A stretch of 64,000 nt of DNA, taken from positions 1,860,001-1,924,000 of the forward strand of contig CP144143.1 of the NCBI GenBank assembly GCA_028485475.2. The letters are read 5' to 3'. The translations under genes and the position numbers were made by a program. The first letter of the stretch is position 1; every line of letters begins with the position of its first letter. This DNA is from Chitinophagaceae bacterium C216. GTDB lineage: Bacteria; Bacteroidota; Bacteroidia; Chitinophagales; Chitinophagaceae. This document shows positions 1 to 8,739 of the stretch, piece after piece. Under the pieces are notes generated by a model. That model did not search any database, had not been told where the DNA came from, and saw only the letters and a program-made list of their open reading frames with translations.

Positions 1-1
1 G

Positions 2-820
2 GGTAAACATGTGAGTAAGCCCATTGAGGAGCTGGTGCTTGAAGCCGAGAAACTGGTAAGAATGGGAGTAAAAGAAATTATGCTCATCGCTCAGGAGCTA
101 ACTTATTACGGTTTGGATATTTATAAAAAGCGGATGCTCCCTGATTTATTGAATCGACTTGCCGACATTCAGGGTTTGGAGTGGATAAGATTGCATTACG
201 CTTATCCTACCAAATTCCCACTGGAAGTGCTAGATGTGATGCGGGAGCGGGAGAATATTTGCAATTATCTAGATATACCATTACAGCATGCATCCGATAA
301 GATGCTGAAAGCTATGAAAAGGCAGATAACCAAAGCTGAAATGAATGATCTGATTGCTGCCATACGCGAAAAAGTGCCAGGTATCTGTCTGCGTACTACA
401 TTGATTACAGGTTTTCCGGGCGAGACATTAGATGATGTGGAAGAATTGAAGCAGTTTCTGGATCAGCATCGATTTGATCGTGTGGGAATCTTTACCTACT
501 CGCATGAGGAGAATACTACGGCCTATGCACTGCAGGATGATGTACCGCAGGAAGAGAAGGAGCGCCGTGCTCAGGAAATCATGGAGCATCAGCAAGAAAT
601 ATCCTATGAACTCAATCAGGAAAAAGTAGGTAAGATATTTAAAACAATTATCGATAAAAAGGAAGCCGGCAGGTATATTGGTCGCACCGAATTTGACAGC
701 GTAGAGGTGGATAATGAGGTGATTATTTCCGGGTCACAAAGGCTGCAAATAGGAGAATTTTACAATGTACGCATCGAAAAAGCATATGATTACGATTTGG
801 AAGGAGTTGTTCTAAGTTAA
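2..820 (+). CDS. rimO: Ribosomal protein S12 methylthiotransferase RimO (3' part)
   Basis: The gene is cut by the left edge. The frame is open from base 2 and reads GKHVSKPIEEL, so the GTG at 11 is not the true start. RimO is a radical-SAM enzyme that methylthiolates an aspartate of ribosomal protein S12. What remains is the latter part of the radical-SAM barrel (LRTTLITGFPGET, IPLQHASDKMLKAM, FTYSHEENT) and a C-terminal TRAM domain ending DYDLEGVVLS, which binds the substrate. The N-terminal MTTase domain and the CxxxCxxC cluster motif lie outside the window. IPLQHAS and YSHEENT fit RimO better than MiaB. Confidence 0.93.
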   Translation, partial: GKHVSKPIEELVLEAEKLVRMGVKEIMLIAQELTYYGLDIYKKRMLPDLLNRLADIQGLEWIRLHYAYPTKFPLEVLDVMRERENICNYLDIPLQHASDKMLKAMKRQITKAEMNDLIAAIREKVPGICLRTTLITGFPGETLDDVEELKQFLDQHRFDRVGIFTYSHEENTTAYALQDDVPQEEKERRAQEIMEHQQEISYELNQEKVGKIFKTIIDKKEAGRYIGRTEFDSVEVDNEVIISGSQRLQIGEFYNVRIEKAYDYDLEGVVLS

Positions 821-996
821 GTTGTTGATAGAGAATCTTTTATAGTTTATTTGCGCCCCTCTATATTTAACTACATAGCGATATTTAATCTCTTTTAACA
901 AGCGCTTGTAATATCGTCATATTGATTATCAATTATTTATGTATTTGGTAAGACATATTGGCGGTTGTTTATAGCCAGAGTGTGCATAAATAAGCC

Positions 997-1004
997 TACC
1001 TTTG
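997..1004 (+). promoter_or_regulatory. Putative -7 promoter box for the RlpA-like gene
   Basis: TACCTTTG matches the Bacteroidota -7 consensus TAnnTTTG. No TTTG lies at the ideal 19-21 spacing upstream; the nearest TTG (965-967) is too far away. The rest of the 821-1099 gap shows nothing recognisable. Confidence 0.45.
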
Positions 1005-1099
1005 CGGACGTATTTTGCATGTGGTAAAATATGTTAAAAGGCGTGATAACATAATAAAGCATGTTATTTCACGTTTATTGTTTAACTAAAATATCTCAC

Positions 1100-1480
1100 A
1101 TGAAGGAATATTTAGTTCTGTTTTTTGCAGTATTGTTGGGGTATCTTTATTGTGATGCTCAAACAACAACAACGCAAAAAGCTTCTTATTATCACAGTAA
1201 ATTCAACGGACGTAAAACTGCTACCGGCGACATTTACAGGGAATATTTGATGACTGCGGCTTCGAATATATACAAATTGGGTACCCGTCTGTTGGTCACC
1301 AATAAGAAAAATGGAAAAAGCGTGCAGGTTGTGGTAAACGATCGTATGGCTCCTAATATTAAAGGACGTGTGGATTTAAGTAAGTCTGCATTTCAGAAAA
1401 TAGCCCAGTTGCACCAAGGGGTAGTTCCTGTAGAAGTGAAAGTTTTAGAAGGTAGTAAGGATGAAGATGAATCACTGTAG
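1100..1480 (+). CDS. RlpA-like double-psi beta-barrel protein, secreted
   Basis: A 126-residue exported protein. An upstream in-frame ATG at 1061 exists, but the ATG at 1100 gives a clean signal peptide (MKEYLVLFFAVLLGYLYCDAQ region), so it is preferred. After cleavage comes one double-psi beta-barrel domain of the RlpA family (ASYYHSKFNGRKTATG near the N terminus, then NDRMAPNIKGRVDLS). Full RlpA proteins are septal lytic transglycosylases acting on denuded peptidoglycan and carry a SPOR domain. This one is a bare DPBB with no SPOR region, and the usual NDRGP is NDRMAP, so enzymatic activity is uncertain. It stands alone and ends at a strong terminator. Confidence 0.8.
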   Translation: MKEYLVLFFAVLLGYLYCDAQTTTTQKASYYHSKFNGRKTATGDIYREYLMTAASNIYKLGTRLLVTNKKNGKSVQVVVNDRMAPNIKGRVDLSKSAFQKIAQLHQGVVPVEVKVLEGSKDEDESL

Positions 1481-1502
1481 ATAGATTTTAAATAAGTTGA
1501 GT

Positions 1503-1532
1503 AAAGCCCCGCACTTACGCGGGGCTTTTTAT
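1503..1532 (+). terminator. Rho-independent terminator after the RlpA-like gene
   Basis: A perfect 10-bp GC-rich stem (AAAGCCCCGC, 1503-1512, with its complement at 1519-1528), a 6-nt loop and a T run. It lies 23 nt after the stop codon. Confidence 0.9.
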
Positions 1533-1575
1533 TGGTGCTATTAAGAATCTTCTACGACAGAAGAAGTTTCGGCTA

Positions 1576-1608
1576 AATAAAAACCCGGCTATAAGCCGGG
1601 TTTTTATT
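1576..1608 (-). terminator. Terminator of fba, usable from both strands
   Basis: A perfect 15-bp inverted repeat (1576-1590 and 1594-1608) around a 3-nt loop, with T runs on both sides. It lies just downstream of the fba stop on the minus strand. Confidence 0.88.
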
Positions 1609-1625
1609 TTTTGATTATTTTTTTC

Positions 1626-2696
1626 TTAAGCATTTCTGTTAATACAGTTAAGGTCTTGGAAGGAGATTTCCAAACGTTTAATGAAAGACTCTTCACCTTT
1701 GCGCAGCCATACGCGCGGATCATAGTACTTTTTGTTGGGTTTATCTTCTCCTTCGGGATTACCTAACTGGCTTTGCAGGTAAGCTTCGAACTGTCTGTAA
1801 TACTCGAATACACCACTTGCAAAAGCCCACTGCATGTCGGTATCAAGGTTCATTTTAATAGCACCATAGCTGATTGCTTCTGCGATTTTTTCTTTTTCAG
1901 AACCGCTACCACCGTGGAATACGAAGTAAACCGGTTTGTTGCTAGCAGTTTTGAATTTTTCAGCAATGTATTTTTGACTGTTATCCAAAATAACAGGCGT
2001 CAGCTGTACGTTACCGGGTTTGTATACTCCGTGCACATTTCCGAAAGCCGCAGCTACAGTAAACATATTGCTTACAGTGCTTAATCTTTCATAAGCATAA
2101 GCCACATCTTCAGGTTGTGTATATAACTTAGAGTTATCTATATTAGTATTGTCTACGCCATCTTCTTCACCACCGGTTACACCCAGTTCTATCTCAATGC
2201 TCATACCCAAAGGAGCCATGCGTTTGAAGAATTCCAAAGAAGTGCTTACGTTTTCTTCAATAGGCTCTTCACTCAAATCCAGCATGTGCGAGCTGAACAG
2301 GGGTCTCCCTTTTTCTTTATAAAATTTTTCTCCTTCATCGATGAGGGCGCTTACCCAGGGCAACCATTTTCTGGCAGCATGGTCGGTGTGCAGTACTACA
2401 GGAACACCATAGTATTTTGCAACAGTGTGCACGTGCAGGGCACCACTCACGGCACCATAAATGTTAGCCTGTAAATTGTCGTTAGGCATTCCTTTACCAG
2501 CATAAAACTGCGCTCCACCGTTACTGAACTGAATCATAACAGGAGAATTCACTTTTGCAGCTGTTTCCAGTACAGCGTTTACACTGTCTGTTCCCACAAC
2601 GTTCACCGCTGGTAATGCAAAATTATTTTCTTTAGCGTCGTTGTACAGAGCTTCCAGCTCCTCGCCGTATAATACTCCGGCAGTGTATTTACTCAT
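1626..2696 (-). CDS. fba: Class II fructose-bisphosphate aldolase
   Basis: A 356-residue cytoplasmic enzyme that cleaves fructose 1,6-bisphosphate to DHAP and glyceraldehyde 3-phosphate. The class II zinc motif VVLHTDHAARKWLPW matches the E. coli FbaA type. Further matches are FHGGSGS (phosphate and Zn ligand region) and GAIKMNLDTDMQWA near the C terminus. Length is normal for class IIA. The gene is monocistronic, between its own terminator and a roughly 120-nt leader that holds a short hairpin (2728-2745). A TATCTTAG box at 2755-2748 (minus) is one base off TAnnTTTG and may be its promoter. Confidence 0.96.
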   Translation of the reverse strand: MSKYTAGVLYGEELEALYNDAKENNFALPAVNVVGTDSVNAVLETAAKVNSPVMIQFSNGGAQFYAGKGMPNDNLQANIYGAVSGALHVHTVAKYYGVPVVLHTDHAARKWLPWVSALIDEGEKFYKEKGRPLFSSHMLDLSEEPIEENVSTSLEFFKRMAPLGMSIEIELGVTGGEEDGVDNTNIDNSKLYTQPEDVAYAYERLSTVSNMFTVAAAFGNVHGVYKPGNVQLTPVILDNSQKYIAEKFKTASNKPVYFVFHGGSGSEKEKIAEAISYGAIKMNLDTDMQWAFASGVFEYYRQFEAYLQSQLGNPEGEDKPNKKYYDPRVWLRKGEESFIKRLEISFQDLNCINRNA

Positions 2697-2817
2697 CTTT
2701 CAAAAATTGATTTTATTAATTAAAATAAGCCTTTCTTTTAAGGCTCGCTAAGATAATAATATTATGTGATAAATACATGAACAAAAAGAGTTGTTTTGTT
2801 TGTAAAATTAATGCGTA

Positions 2818-3912
2818 CTATATAGGTTTAGGGGTTCTGCGGGCTAAACTGCGGGTTTTCTCCTGAATCAGCTTGAGGTTGTTGCGTAGCATGTATTTTA
2901 AATGCAGTTTCAGAATTTGCCCCATATTGTTACAACGATTGAACGCCTGCGTTTTAAAGTATTCATTTAGTTGCTGTTTGAGTAATGCTTCCTTCTCGGG
3001 AGTTGATACAGTATCACGAGACATGATGTTGAGTAGCTCCATGAGGCGGAATCGTGTTACTGCTACCCGATAGGCCATTGCAGAACGCTCTTCAGCTCTA
3101 TATTGCTCAATAGATTCCTGATTGAGATGGCTGAGCACCGTTTTTACAAATAGATTATTTTCTTTGAAAAATTGTGGCATGTACAAATGCCTTCGACCTT
3201 CATAGGTCTGTTGATCGAAGTCGATAGCGCGGAATTTGTACTGATAGCTTTCAATATCGGGTGTTGCTACTACCACGAAGTTATAAGCACGCATATCACC
3301 GAGTAGGCGTACGAAACAACGTTCGTTAAATTTTACAAATTCTTTTGCAAGACGTGTTTTATTGGTTTCTTCACGATTTAAGTATTGTTCCAGAAATACA
3401 TCTCCCGGCAGTCCGGGAATATGTTCTTCTACCAATGTACTCCCATCTGTGTAATAGGTAAGCCTGTTAGGAGATAGGAAATGTTCCAGTTCCAATCCAT
3501 AAATTCTGGAGGCATCATTGATTTTGATATAGTAATGGTCATAGTTGGCGTTGTATTTATTAATGATACGTATACGAAAAGGTAACGAGTTGCCGAAAGC
3601 ACAATAGTCAATGCGTGCTACATCCAATTGGTTGGCAAAGCTCATGTCACCTTCAGTTTTCAATATGGCATAAATTTTTACCAATCCTTCACGGAGATAA
3701 TCCCAGTCACGTTTATCGTAAATTGCCTTTTCCCAATGCGTACTGTTGCCTAGCGCATCGTTTATCGGAATGGACCAAGTAAAGTTTAACAGGTCTTTAT
3801 GCGAAACAGGCAGACGTACCTCGCGTCCCTGACGGGTGAGATAGTTAGCGAGTTCTGCATTTATGGGATAAAGAATTTTTTTCTTCGAAGGTTTGTTATA
3901 GCGTTCGTCCAT
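2818..3912 (-). CDS. Conserved hypothetical protein, possible kinase-like fold
   Basis: 364 residues, no signal peptide or membrane segment. I do not recognise a named family. The order of key residues resembles the protein-kinase/aminoglycoside-kinase fold: a lysine in YYIKI (about K130), a glutamate in the next helix (GLELEH), a hinge-like LVEEHIPG, a catalytic-loop-like RLLGDMRAYN with D206 and N211 spaced as in HRDxxxxN, and an IDFD metal-binding-like motif (D231). The usual HGD/HRD histidine is leucine. The C-terminal 100 residues are helical and basic. It is monocistronic and diverges from the acyltransferase gene. The kinase-like reading is inference from motif order only. Confidence 0.7.
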   Translation of the reverse strand: MDERYNKPSKKKILYPINAELANYLTRQGREVRLPVSHKDLLNFTWSIPINDALGNSTHWEKAIYDKRDWDYLREGLVKIYAILKTEGDMSFANQLDVARIDYCAFGNSLPFRIRIINKYNANYDHYYIKINDASRIYGLELEHFLSPNRLTYYTDGSTLVEEHIPGLPGDVFLEQYLNREETNKTRLAKEFVKFNERCFVRLLGDMRAYNFVVVATPDIESYQYKFRAIDFDQQTYEGRRHLYMPQFFKENNLFVKTVLSHLNQESIEQYRAEERSAMAYRVAVTRFRLMELLNIMSRDTVSTPEKEALLKQQLNEYFKTQAFNRCNNMGQILKLHLKYMLRNNLKLIQEKTRSLARRTPKPI

Positions 3913-4027
3913 ATTCTCAATTTACTAAATAAAATGTAGCTCTTTATATAGGAAAAATTTAAAATTCTGAAATTATTGGTAGGAATGTGTTATTTTCTAA
4001 TTTTAAAGCTCTATTTTGCTGCTGTTC

Positions 4028-4780
4028 ATGAGCAAAGTATTTAACAGACTGAAAAATGCAAACCTTTTGCGTAAGGTAGTGCATTTTACAGTAGGAATGG
4101 TTACCTACCCGGGTATTGCCATAATCAATAAGTTAAGAATAAAGGGCGCAGATGTATTAGCGTCTTTACCACAATCCAATGTACTATTTGTCAGTAATCA
4201 TCAAACCTATTTTCTGGATGTCATCACTTTGTTTCACATTTTCTCTGCAGTAAAATGGGGTAAGAAGGATCGTTTGGGGGTGCCTTATTATTTGTTAAAT
4301 CCCTTTACTAGGGTAAATTATGTGGCTGCAGAGCAAACGATGAAAAGCAGCTGGGTGAGCCGCCTGTTTTTACTGGCAGGAGGAATTACGGTTCGACGAA
4401 CATGGAACGAGAACAGTAAGGAAGAGCGCAGAGGGCTTGATCCTAGCGACACCCGAAAGATTGCGCGTTCTTTGCTGAAAAACTGGATTATTACATTCCC
4501 TCAAGGAACCACTACGCCTTATGCTCCGGCTCGAAAAGGAACTGCCTTAATTATTAAACATCACAAACCGATTGTAATACCTGTGGTTATTAGTGGCTTT
4601 TCAAAAGCATTTTATAAAACCGGAATGCGATTGAGAAAAAGAGGAACCCAATTGACCGTGACTTTTAAAGAACCATTACAGATCGACTATAATGCGTCAG
4701 TCCAGGAAATTACCGCCCAACTTATGGATGCCATTGAGCAAAGCGAAAGATTTATGCCGGATGTGCTAAAGCATCCGTAG
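4028..4780 (+). CDS. 1-acyl-sn-glycerol-3-phosphate acyltransferase-like protein (PlsC family)
   Basis: About 250 residues, LPLAT/PlsC superfamily; it probably acylates lysophospholipid at the inner membrane. ATG at 4028 is chosen over the in-frame TTG at 4016. An N-terminal hydrophobic stretch (VVHFTVGMVTYPGIAII) precedes the catalytic motif SNHQTYFLD, where H and D are separated by five residues rather than the classical four. The second motif is FPQGTTTP in place of FPEGTRS, and a third is VIPVVISG. The variant spacing and the E-to-Q change set it apart from canonical PlsC, so its acyl acceptor is uncertain. Its stop abuts the convergent hisIE stop. Confidence 0.82.
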   Translation: MSKVFNRLKNANLLRKVVHFTVGMVTYPGIAIINKLRIKGADVLASLPQSNVLFVSNHQTYFLDVITLFHIFSAVKWGKKDRLGVPYYLLNPFTRVNYVAAEQTMKSSWVSRLFLLAGGITVRRTWNENSKEERRGLDPSDTRKIARSLLKNWIITFPQGTTTPYAPARKGTALIIKHHKPIVIPVVISGFSKAFYKTGMRLRKRGTQLTVTFKEPLQIDYNASVQEITAQLMDAIEQSERFMPDVLKHP

Positions 4781-5374
4781 CTATTTATTGTGTCTGCTCT
4801 CTAAAACTCTGATCACATCCTGCAATGTAAACCCTTTGGCTTGGAGTAATACAAGATAGTGAAACATAAGATCGGCAGCCTCTCCCAGGAAAAGATCTTT
4901 ATTATTGTCTTTAGCCTCAATAACAATTTCTACGGCTTCTTCACCCACTTTCTGTGCAATTTTGTTAATGCCTTTTGCAAACAGAGAGGCTGTGTAAGAT
5001 TTTTCTAAGGGATTGTTTTTACGGTCGATAATGACTTTTTCCAATTGTTGCAAAGAAAAAGTGTCATTCGCCTTGCCAAAACAGCTGATATCTCCGGTGT
5101 GACAGGTGGGACCTTGCGGTACCGCCTTAATTAGTAAAGTATCCTGATCGCAGTCGAGTAATATTTCTTTTACTAGAAGAAAATTACCTGAAGTTTCGCC
5201 CTTAGTCCATAAACGTTGTTTGCTACGGCTATAAAAAGTTACTTTGCCTTCAGCTTGAGTTTTATTATACGCTTCTTCGTTCATAAAACCCAACATTAGT
5301 ACTTCAAGCGTGTCTACATCCTGAATGATGACGGGGATAAGTCCGTCTGCATATTTAGAAAAATCTGGTGTCAT
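4781..5374 (-). CDS. hisIE: Bifunctional phosphoribosyl-AMP cyclohydrolase / phosphoribosyl-ATP pyrophosphatase
   Basis: 197 residues catalysing steps 2 and 3 of histidine synthesis. The N-terminal HisI domain carries the zinc and magnesium motifs DCDQDT and CHTGDISCFG. The C-terminal HisE domain carries KVGEEAVEIVIEAK, the MazG-like pyrophosphatase motif. The HisI-HisE fusion order is normal for this phylum and for enterobacteria. It is the last gene of the his operon, 38 nt after hisF. No terminator is obvious before the convergent acyltransferase gene. Confidence 0.97.
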   Translation of the reverse strand: MTPDFSKYADGLIPVIIQDVDTLEVLMLGFMNEEAYNKTQAEGKVTFYSRSKQRLWTKGETSGNFLLVKEILLDCDQDTLLIKAVPQGPTCHTGDISCFGKANDTFSLQQLEKVIIDRKNNPLEKSYTASLFAKGINKIAQKVGEEAVEIVIEAKDNNKDLFLGEAADLMFHYLVLLQAKGFTLQDVIRVLESRHNK

Positions 5375-5412
5375 AATACTATTAAAGTTTTATTTAGCTT
5401 TTCAGCTTATTA

Positions 5413-6168
5413 CTATAAACGTACCGATATATTTTTTGAGTGTAAGTATTCTTTTAATGCACGAATCTCCACTTCTTTAAAGTGAAAAATACTTGCTGCT
5501 AAAGCCGCATCAGCGTGTCCTTGGGTAAACACTTCTTCAAAATGTTCGATAGTACCCGCGCCACCTGAAGCAATTACAGGAATATTTACCGACTGGCTGA
5601 TAGTAGCAGTAATGTCCACCGCAAATCCTGCTTTGGTACCGTCATTCTCCATGGAAGTCAACAATATTTCGCCTGCTCCCAAATTGTAGCATTCCTTTAC
5701 CCACTCCGTAGCCACCAGCGGGGTAGGCGTGCGGCCTCCGTGGGTTACTACTTTCCATATGCCATCGATAATCTTGATGTCAATAGCTACTACTACACAC
5801 TGGCTACCGAAGTTTTTGGCAAGAGCACTGATGAGTTGCGGGTTCCTAACGGCTGAAGTGTTCACGGATATTTTGTCAGCACCATTCTCTAATAGCACTG
5901 ATACATCTTCTACCGTATTAATACCACCACCCACTGTAAAGGGTATGTTGATATGTGTAGCAATATTTCGTACTAGTGTAGCTAGAGTCTTGCGCTTATC
6001 TACAGTGGCGGTAATGTCCAGAAATACTAGCTCGTCTGCTCCTTCCTGGCTATATCGAATGGCCAATTCTACCGGATCACCGGCATCGCGCAGGTCTACG
6101 AAATTGGTGCCTTTTACAGTACGTCCGTCTTTAATATCCAAACAAGGTATGATACGTTTTGCCAGCAT
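5413..6168 (-). CDS. hisF: Imidazole glycerol phosphate synthase, cyclase subunit
   Basis: A 251-residue TIM barrel that joins PRFAR with ammonia from HisH to give IGP and AICAR. The catalytic aspartates are in PCLDIKDGR (D11) and VVVAIDIK. Phosphate-binding segments (VGGGI, ASGGAG) are intact. The start codon abuts the hisA stop with no gap, suggesting translational coupling. Its partner hisH is two genes upstream in the same operon. Confidence 0.97.
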   Translation of the reverse strand: MLAKRIIPCLDIKDGRTVKGTNFVDLRDAGDPVELAIRYSQEGADELVFLDITATVDKRKTLATLVRNIATHINIPFTVGGGINTVEDVSVLLENGADKISVNTSAVRNPQLISALAKNFGSQCVVVAIDIKIIDGIWKVVTHGGRTPTPLVATEWVKECYNLGAGEILLTSMENDGTKAGFAVDITATISQSVNIPVIASGGAGTIEHFEEVFTQGHADAALAASIFHFKEVEIRALKEYLHSKNISVRL

Positions 6169-6891
6169 TTAAAAATCAGATTTCAAGTCAGCAATATTAA
6201 TTTTCCCTTCGTAAATAGCTTTCCCTACAATGGCTCCATAGCATCCGGCAGCTTTTAGGTCTTCTAGATCTTTCAGGGAACTTACGCCACCACTTGCAAT
6301 CAGCTGAATGTTGCTAATCTCGCTTAGTACTTTTTTATACAAGTCAAGAGCACTGCCTTGCAATAACCCATCTCTACTGATATCAGTACAGAAAAACTGC
6401 TGAATACCTTTCTTACTATAGTTACTGATAAAGTCGATAATATGGATATCCGTAGCCTCAGTCCACCCTTTAACCTGAATTTTTTCATCTAACACATCTG
6501 CTCCCAGAATAAATTTATCTGCTCCATAGCGGGCGACCCATTGCATCAGTAATAATTCATTTTTTACCGCAATACTACCGATAGCTGCATATGTGGCACC
6601 AGAATTAAAAGCGATCTCTACGCTTTTATCACTGCTGATACCGCCGCTGAAATCAATTTTTAATGAAGTTTTACCGGCAATTTGTTCTAATACTTTCCAG
6701 TTTTTTACTTCACCGGCTTTGGCGCCATCCAGATCTACGAGATGCAGTCGCTCGAGACCGGCATCTTCAAATCTTTTTGCTACCTCCAGTGGGCGTTCGT
6801 TATACACTTTCTTCTGACTATAGTCTCCTTTACTAAGACGTACGCACTTGCCTTCTATAATATCTATTGCAGGAATGATTTGCATTTTCAA
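6169..6891 (-). CDS. hisA: ProFAR isomerase (HisA)
   Basis: 240 residues, a TIM barrel paralogous to HisF, isomerising ProFAR to PRFAR. The catalytic aspartates are visible in IPAIDIIEGKCVRL and FCTDISRDG. Phosphate-binding loops DFSGGI and IASGGVSS are present. A Met at residue 3 is an alternative start. It lies between hisH (47 nt upstream) and hisF (0 nt). Confidence 0.96.
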   Translation of the reverse strand: MKMQIIPAIDIIEGKCVRLSKGDYSQKKVYNERPLEVAKRFEDAGLERLHLVDLDGAKAGEVKNWKVLEQIAGKTSLKIDFSGGISSDKSVEIAFNSGATYAAIGSIAVKNELLLMQWVARYGADKFILGADVLDEKIQVKGWTEATDIHIIDFISNYSKKGIQQFFCTDISRDGLLQGSALDLYKKVLSEISNIQLIASGGVSSLKDLEDLKAAGCYGAIVGKAIYEGKINIADLKSDF

Positions 6892-6938
6892 TTGTTTTAA
6901 TCAGTCTTAGGACTTATTAGTCTTCTTATATTTAACTT

Positions 6939-7535
6939 TTATAATGCAAGGAAGTTTTTTAATATCTGTTCTCCGGTTTCAGCACTTTTCTCGGGGTGGA
7001 ACTGTACCCCGTAAAAATTGTCTTTGTTCAGCGCGCAACTAAACTCAATGCCGTAGTGCGTCGTTGCGATGGAACTTTCATTTATTTCAGCATAATAGCT
7101 GTGCACAAAATAGCAATAGCTGCCATCCTTTACATTTCTAAAAAGCGGATTATCGGTTATGGAAATATTGTTCCAGCCGATTTGGGGTATCTTCAAAGGA
7201 TTGGCCAGGTCTGTGTTTGTAAAACGTTTAACCTGTGTGTTGAAGATGCCTAGACATTCCGTATTGTTTTCCTCACTGTAATTGCAAAGCAATTGCATAC
7301 CCAGGCAGATGCCCAACAGCGGCTGCTTGGCGGATGTGATGACTTTATCCAGACTCCTTTGTTTTAGGTAATTCATAGCCGTGCTTGCTTCGCCTACACC
7401 GGGAAAAATAATTTTATCGGCGGATAAAATTTGCTCCTTATCATCGGTAACCACCGCTGTCACGCCCAATCGTTCCAATGCAAAAAGTACTGACTGGATA
7501 TTGCCGGCATTATATTTTACAATAACAACGTTCAT
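6939..7535 (-). CDS. hisH: Imidazole glycerol phosphate synthase, glutaminase subunit
   Basis: A 198-residue class I glutamine amidotransferase that supplies ammonia to HisF. The nucleophile elbow is LLGICLGMQLL, and the His-Glu pair of the triad is in VQFHPEKS. Length is normal. It lies in the his operon 24 nt after hisB. Confidence 0.97.
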   Translation of the reverse strand: MNVVIVKYNAGNIQSVLFALERLGVTAVVTDDKEQILSADKIIFPGVGEASTAMNYLKQRSLDKVITSAKQPLLGICLGMQLLCNYSEENNTECLGIFNTQVKRFTNTDLANPLKIPQIGWNNISITDNPLFRNVKDGSYCYFVHSYYAEINESSIATTHYGIEFSCALNKDNFYGVQFHPEKSAETGEQILKNFLAL

Positions 7536-7559
7536 AAATCTTTTACTTATTGATCCTTT

Positions 7560-8699
7560 TTAAAGCACCCCTTTGGTACTGGGCAACTGTTCATTGCCGG
7601 GAGTTCTTTTGATAGCCATTTTGATCGCTTTGGCAAGCCCTTTGAAGATAGCCTCAATCTTATGATGCTCGTTATCACCTTCTGCTTTAATGTTTAAATT
7701 ACACTTTGCCGCATCACTGAATGATTTAAAGAAATGATAAAACATCTCCGTTGGCATTTCTCCAATTTTTTCGCGTTTGAATGATGCATCCCATACCAGC
7801 CAAGGCCTACCACCAAAATCGATTGCGACTTGTGCTAGGCAGTCATCCATAGGTAATAAGAAACCGTAACGCTCAATACCCTTTTTATTGCCGAGCGCCA
7901 GATGAAAGGCTTCGCCTAATGCAATAGCTGTATCTTCAATTGTATGATGTTCATCTATGTGTAAATCTCCTTTGGTAACTATTTTGAGGTCGATACCACT
8001 ATGTCTTCCTAGTTGATGCAACATGTGATCGAAAAAACCTAATCCCGTTTCAATTTCACAAATGCCAGTACCATCGAGATTGATTTCAATATCAATCTTC
8101 GTTTCGTTAGTGTATCGGCTGTGCTTAACTCTTCTTGCCTTCAACTGCAAATAAGCATAGATGTCTTCCCAGCTTTTTGTTTTCAGTGCAATTGTTTGTT
8201 CCAATTCTTTCAGGCTGTCTGAAATTTCTCCGGCACCGAGATTTTCATCTAGGTTCAGCCAGATGCCCTTACAGCCTAGGTTTTTAGCCAATTGTATATC
8301 TGTAATACGGTCACCGATTACAAAAGACCCTGCTAAATCGTATTCAGGATTATTGATGTATTTGGTCAGCAATCCAGTGTTCGGTTTTCTGGTAGACGCA
8401 TTTTCTTCGGGGAAGGTTTTATCTATTAGCACTTCTGAAAAATGAATGCCCTCATTCTCCAGATTACGCATAATAAGGTTGTGGTAAGGCCAGAAGGTTT
8501 CTTCAGGAAATTTATCAGTACCCAGACCATCCTGATTGGTAACCATCACCAGCTCAAAATCCATTTCCCGCGCTATTTTTCCCATCCAGGTAAACATCCC
8601 CGGGTAGAATGTAATTTTTTCGATGGAGTCCAGCTGATAGGTAGGGGGAGCTTCATTTACTAGTGTTCCGTCTCTATCTATAAATAAAACTTTTTTCAT
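7560..8699 (-). CDS. hisB: Bifunctional histidinol-phosphatase / imidazoleglycerol-phosphate dehydratase
   Basis: About 380 residues. The N-terminal HAD phosphatase domain opens with [12 protein letters not shown] (nucleophile Asp and the paired Asp) and has DRITDIQLA as the metal motif. The C-terminal IGPD domain has the manganese-binding histidines in [15 protein letters not shown] and [11 protein letters not shown]. The fusion is the enterobacterial/Bacteroidota form of HisB. An ATG at 8708 is three codons upstream, but the ATG at 8699 matches the family start [11 protein letters not shown]. It sits 40 nt after hisC. Confidence 0.96.
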   Translation of the reverse strand: MKKVLFIDRDGTLVNEAPPTYQLDSIEKITFYPGMFTWMGKIAREMDFELVMVTNQDGLGTDKFPEETFWPYHNLIMRNLENEGIHFSEVLIDKTFPEENASTRKPNTGLLTKYINNPEYDLAGSFVIGDRITDIQLAKNLGCKGIWLNLDENLGAGEISDSLKELEQTIALKTKSWEDIYAYLQLKARRVKHSRYTNETKIDIEINLDGTGICEIETGLGFFDHMLHQLGRHSGIDLKIVTKGDLHIDEHHTIEDTAIALGEAFHLALGNKKGIERYGFLLPMDDCLAQVAIDFGGRPWLVWDASFKREKIGEMPTEMFYHFFKSFSDAAKCNLNIKAEGDNEHHKIEAIFKGLAKAIKMAIKRTPGNEQLPSTKGVL

Positions 8700-8739
8700 A
8701 CACTTCATTTAATTTTCATCGCTTATAATAAGTGATGGT

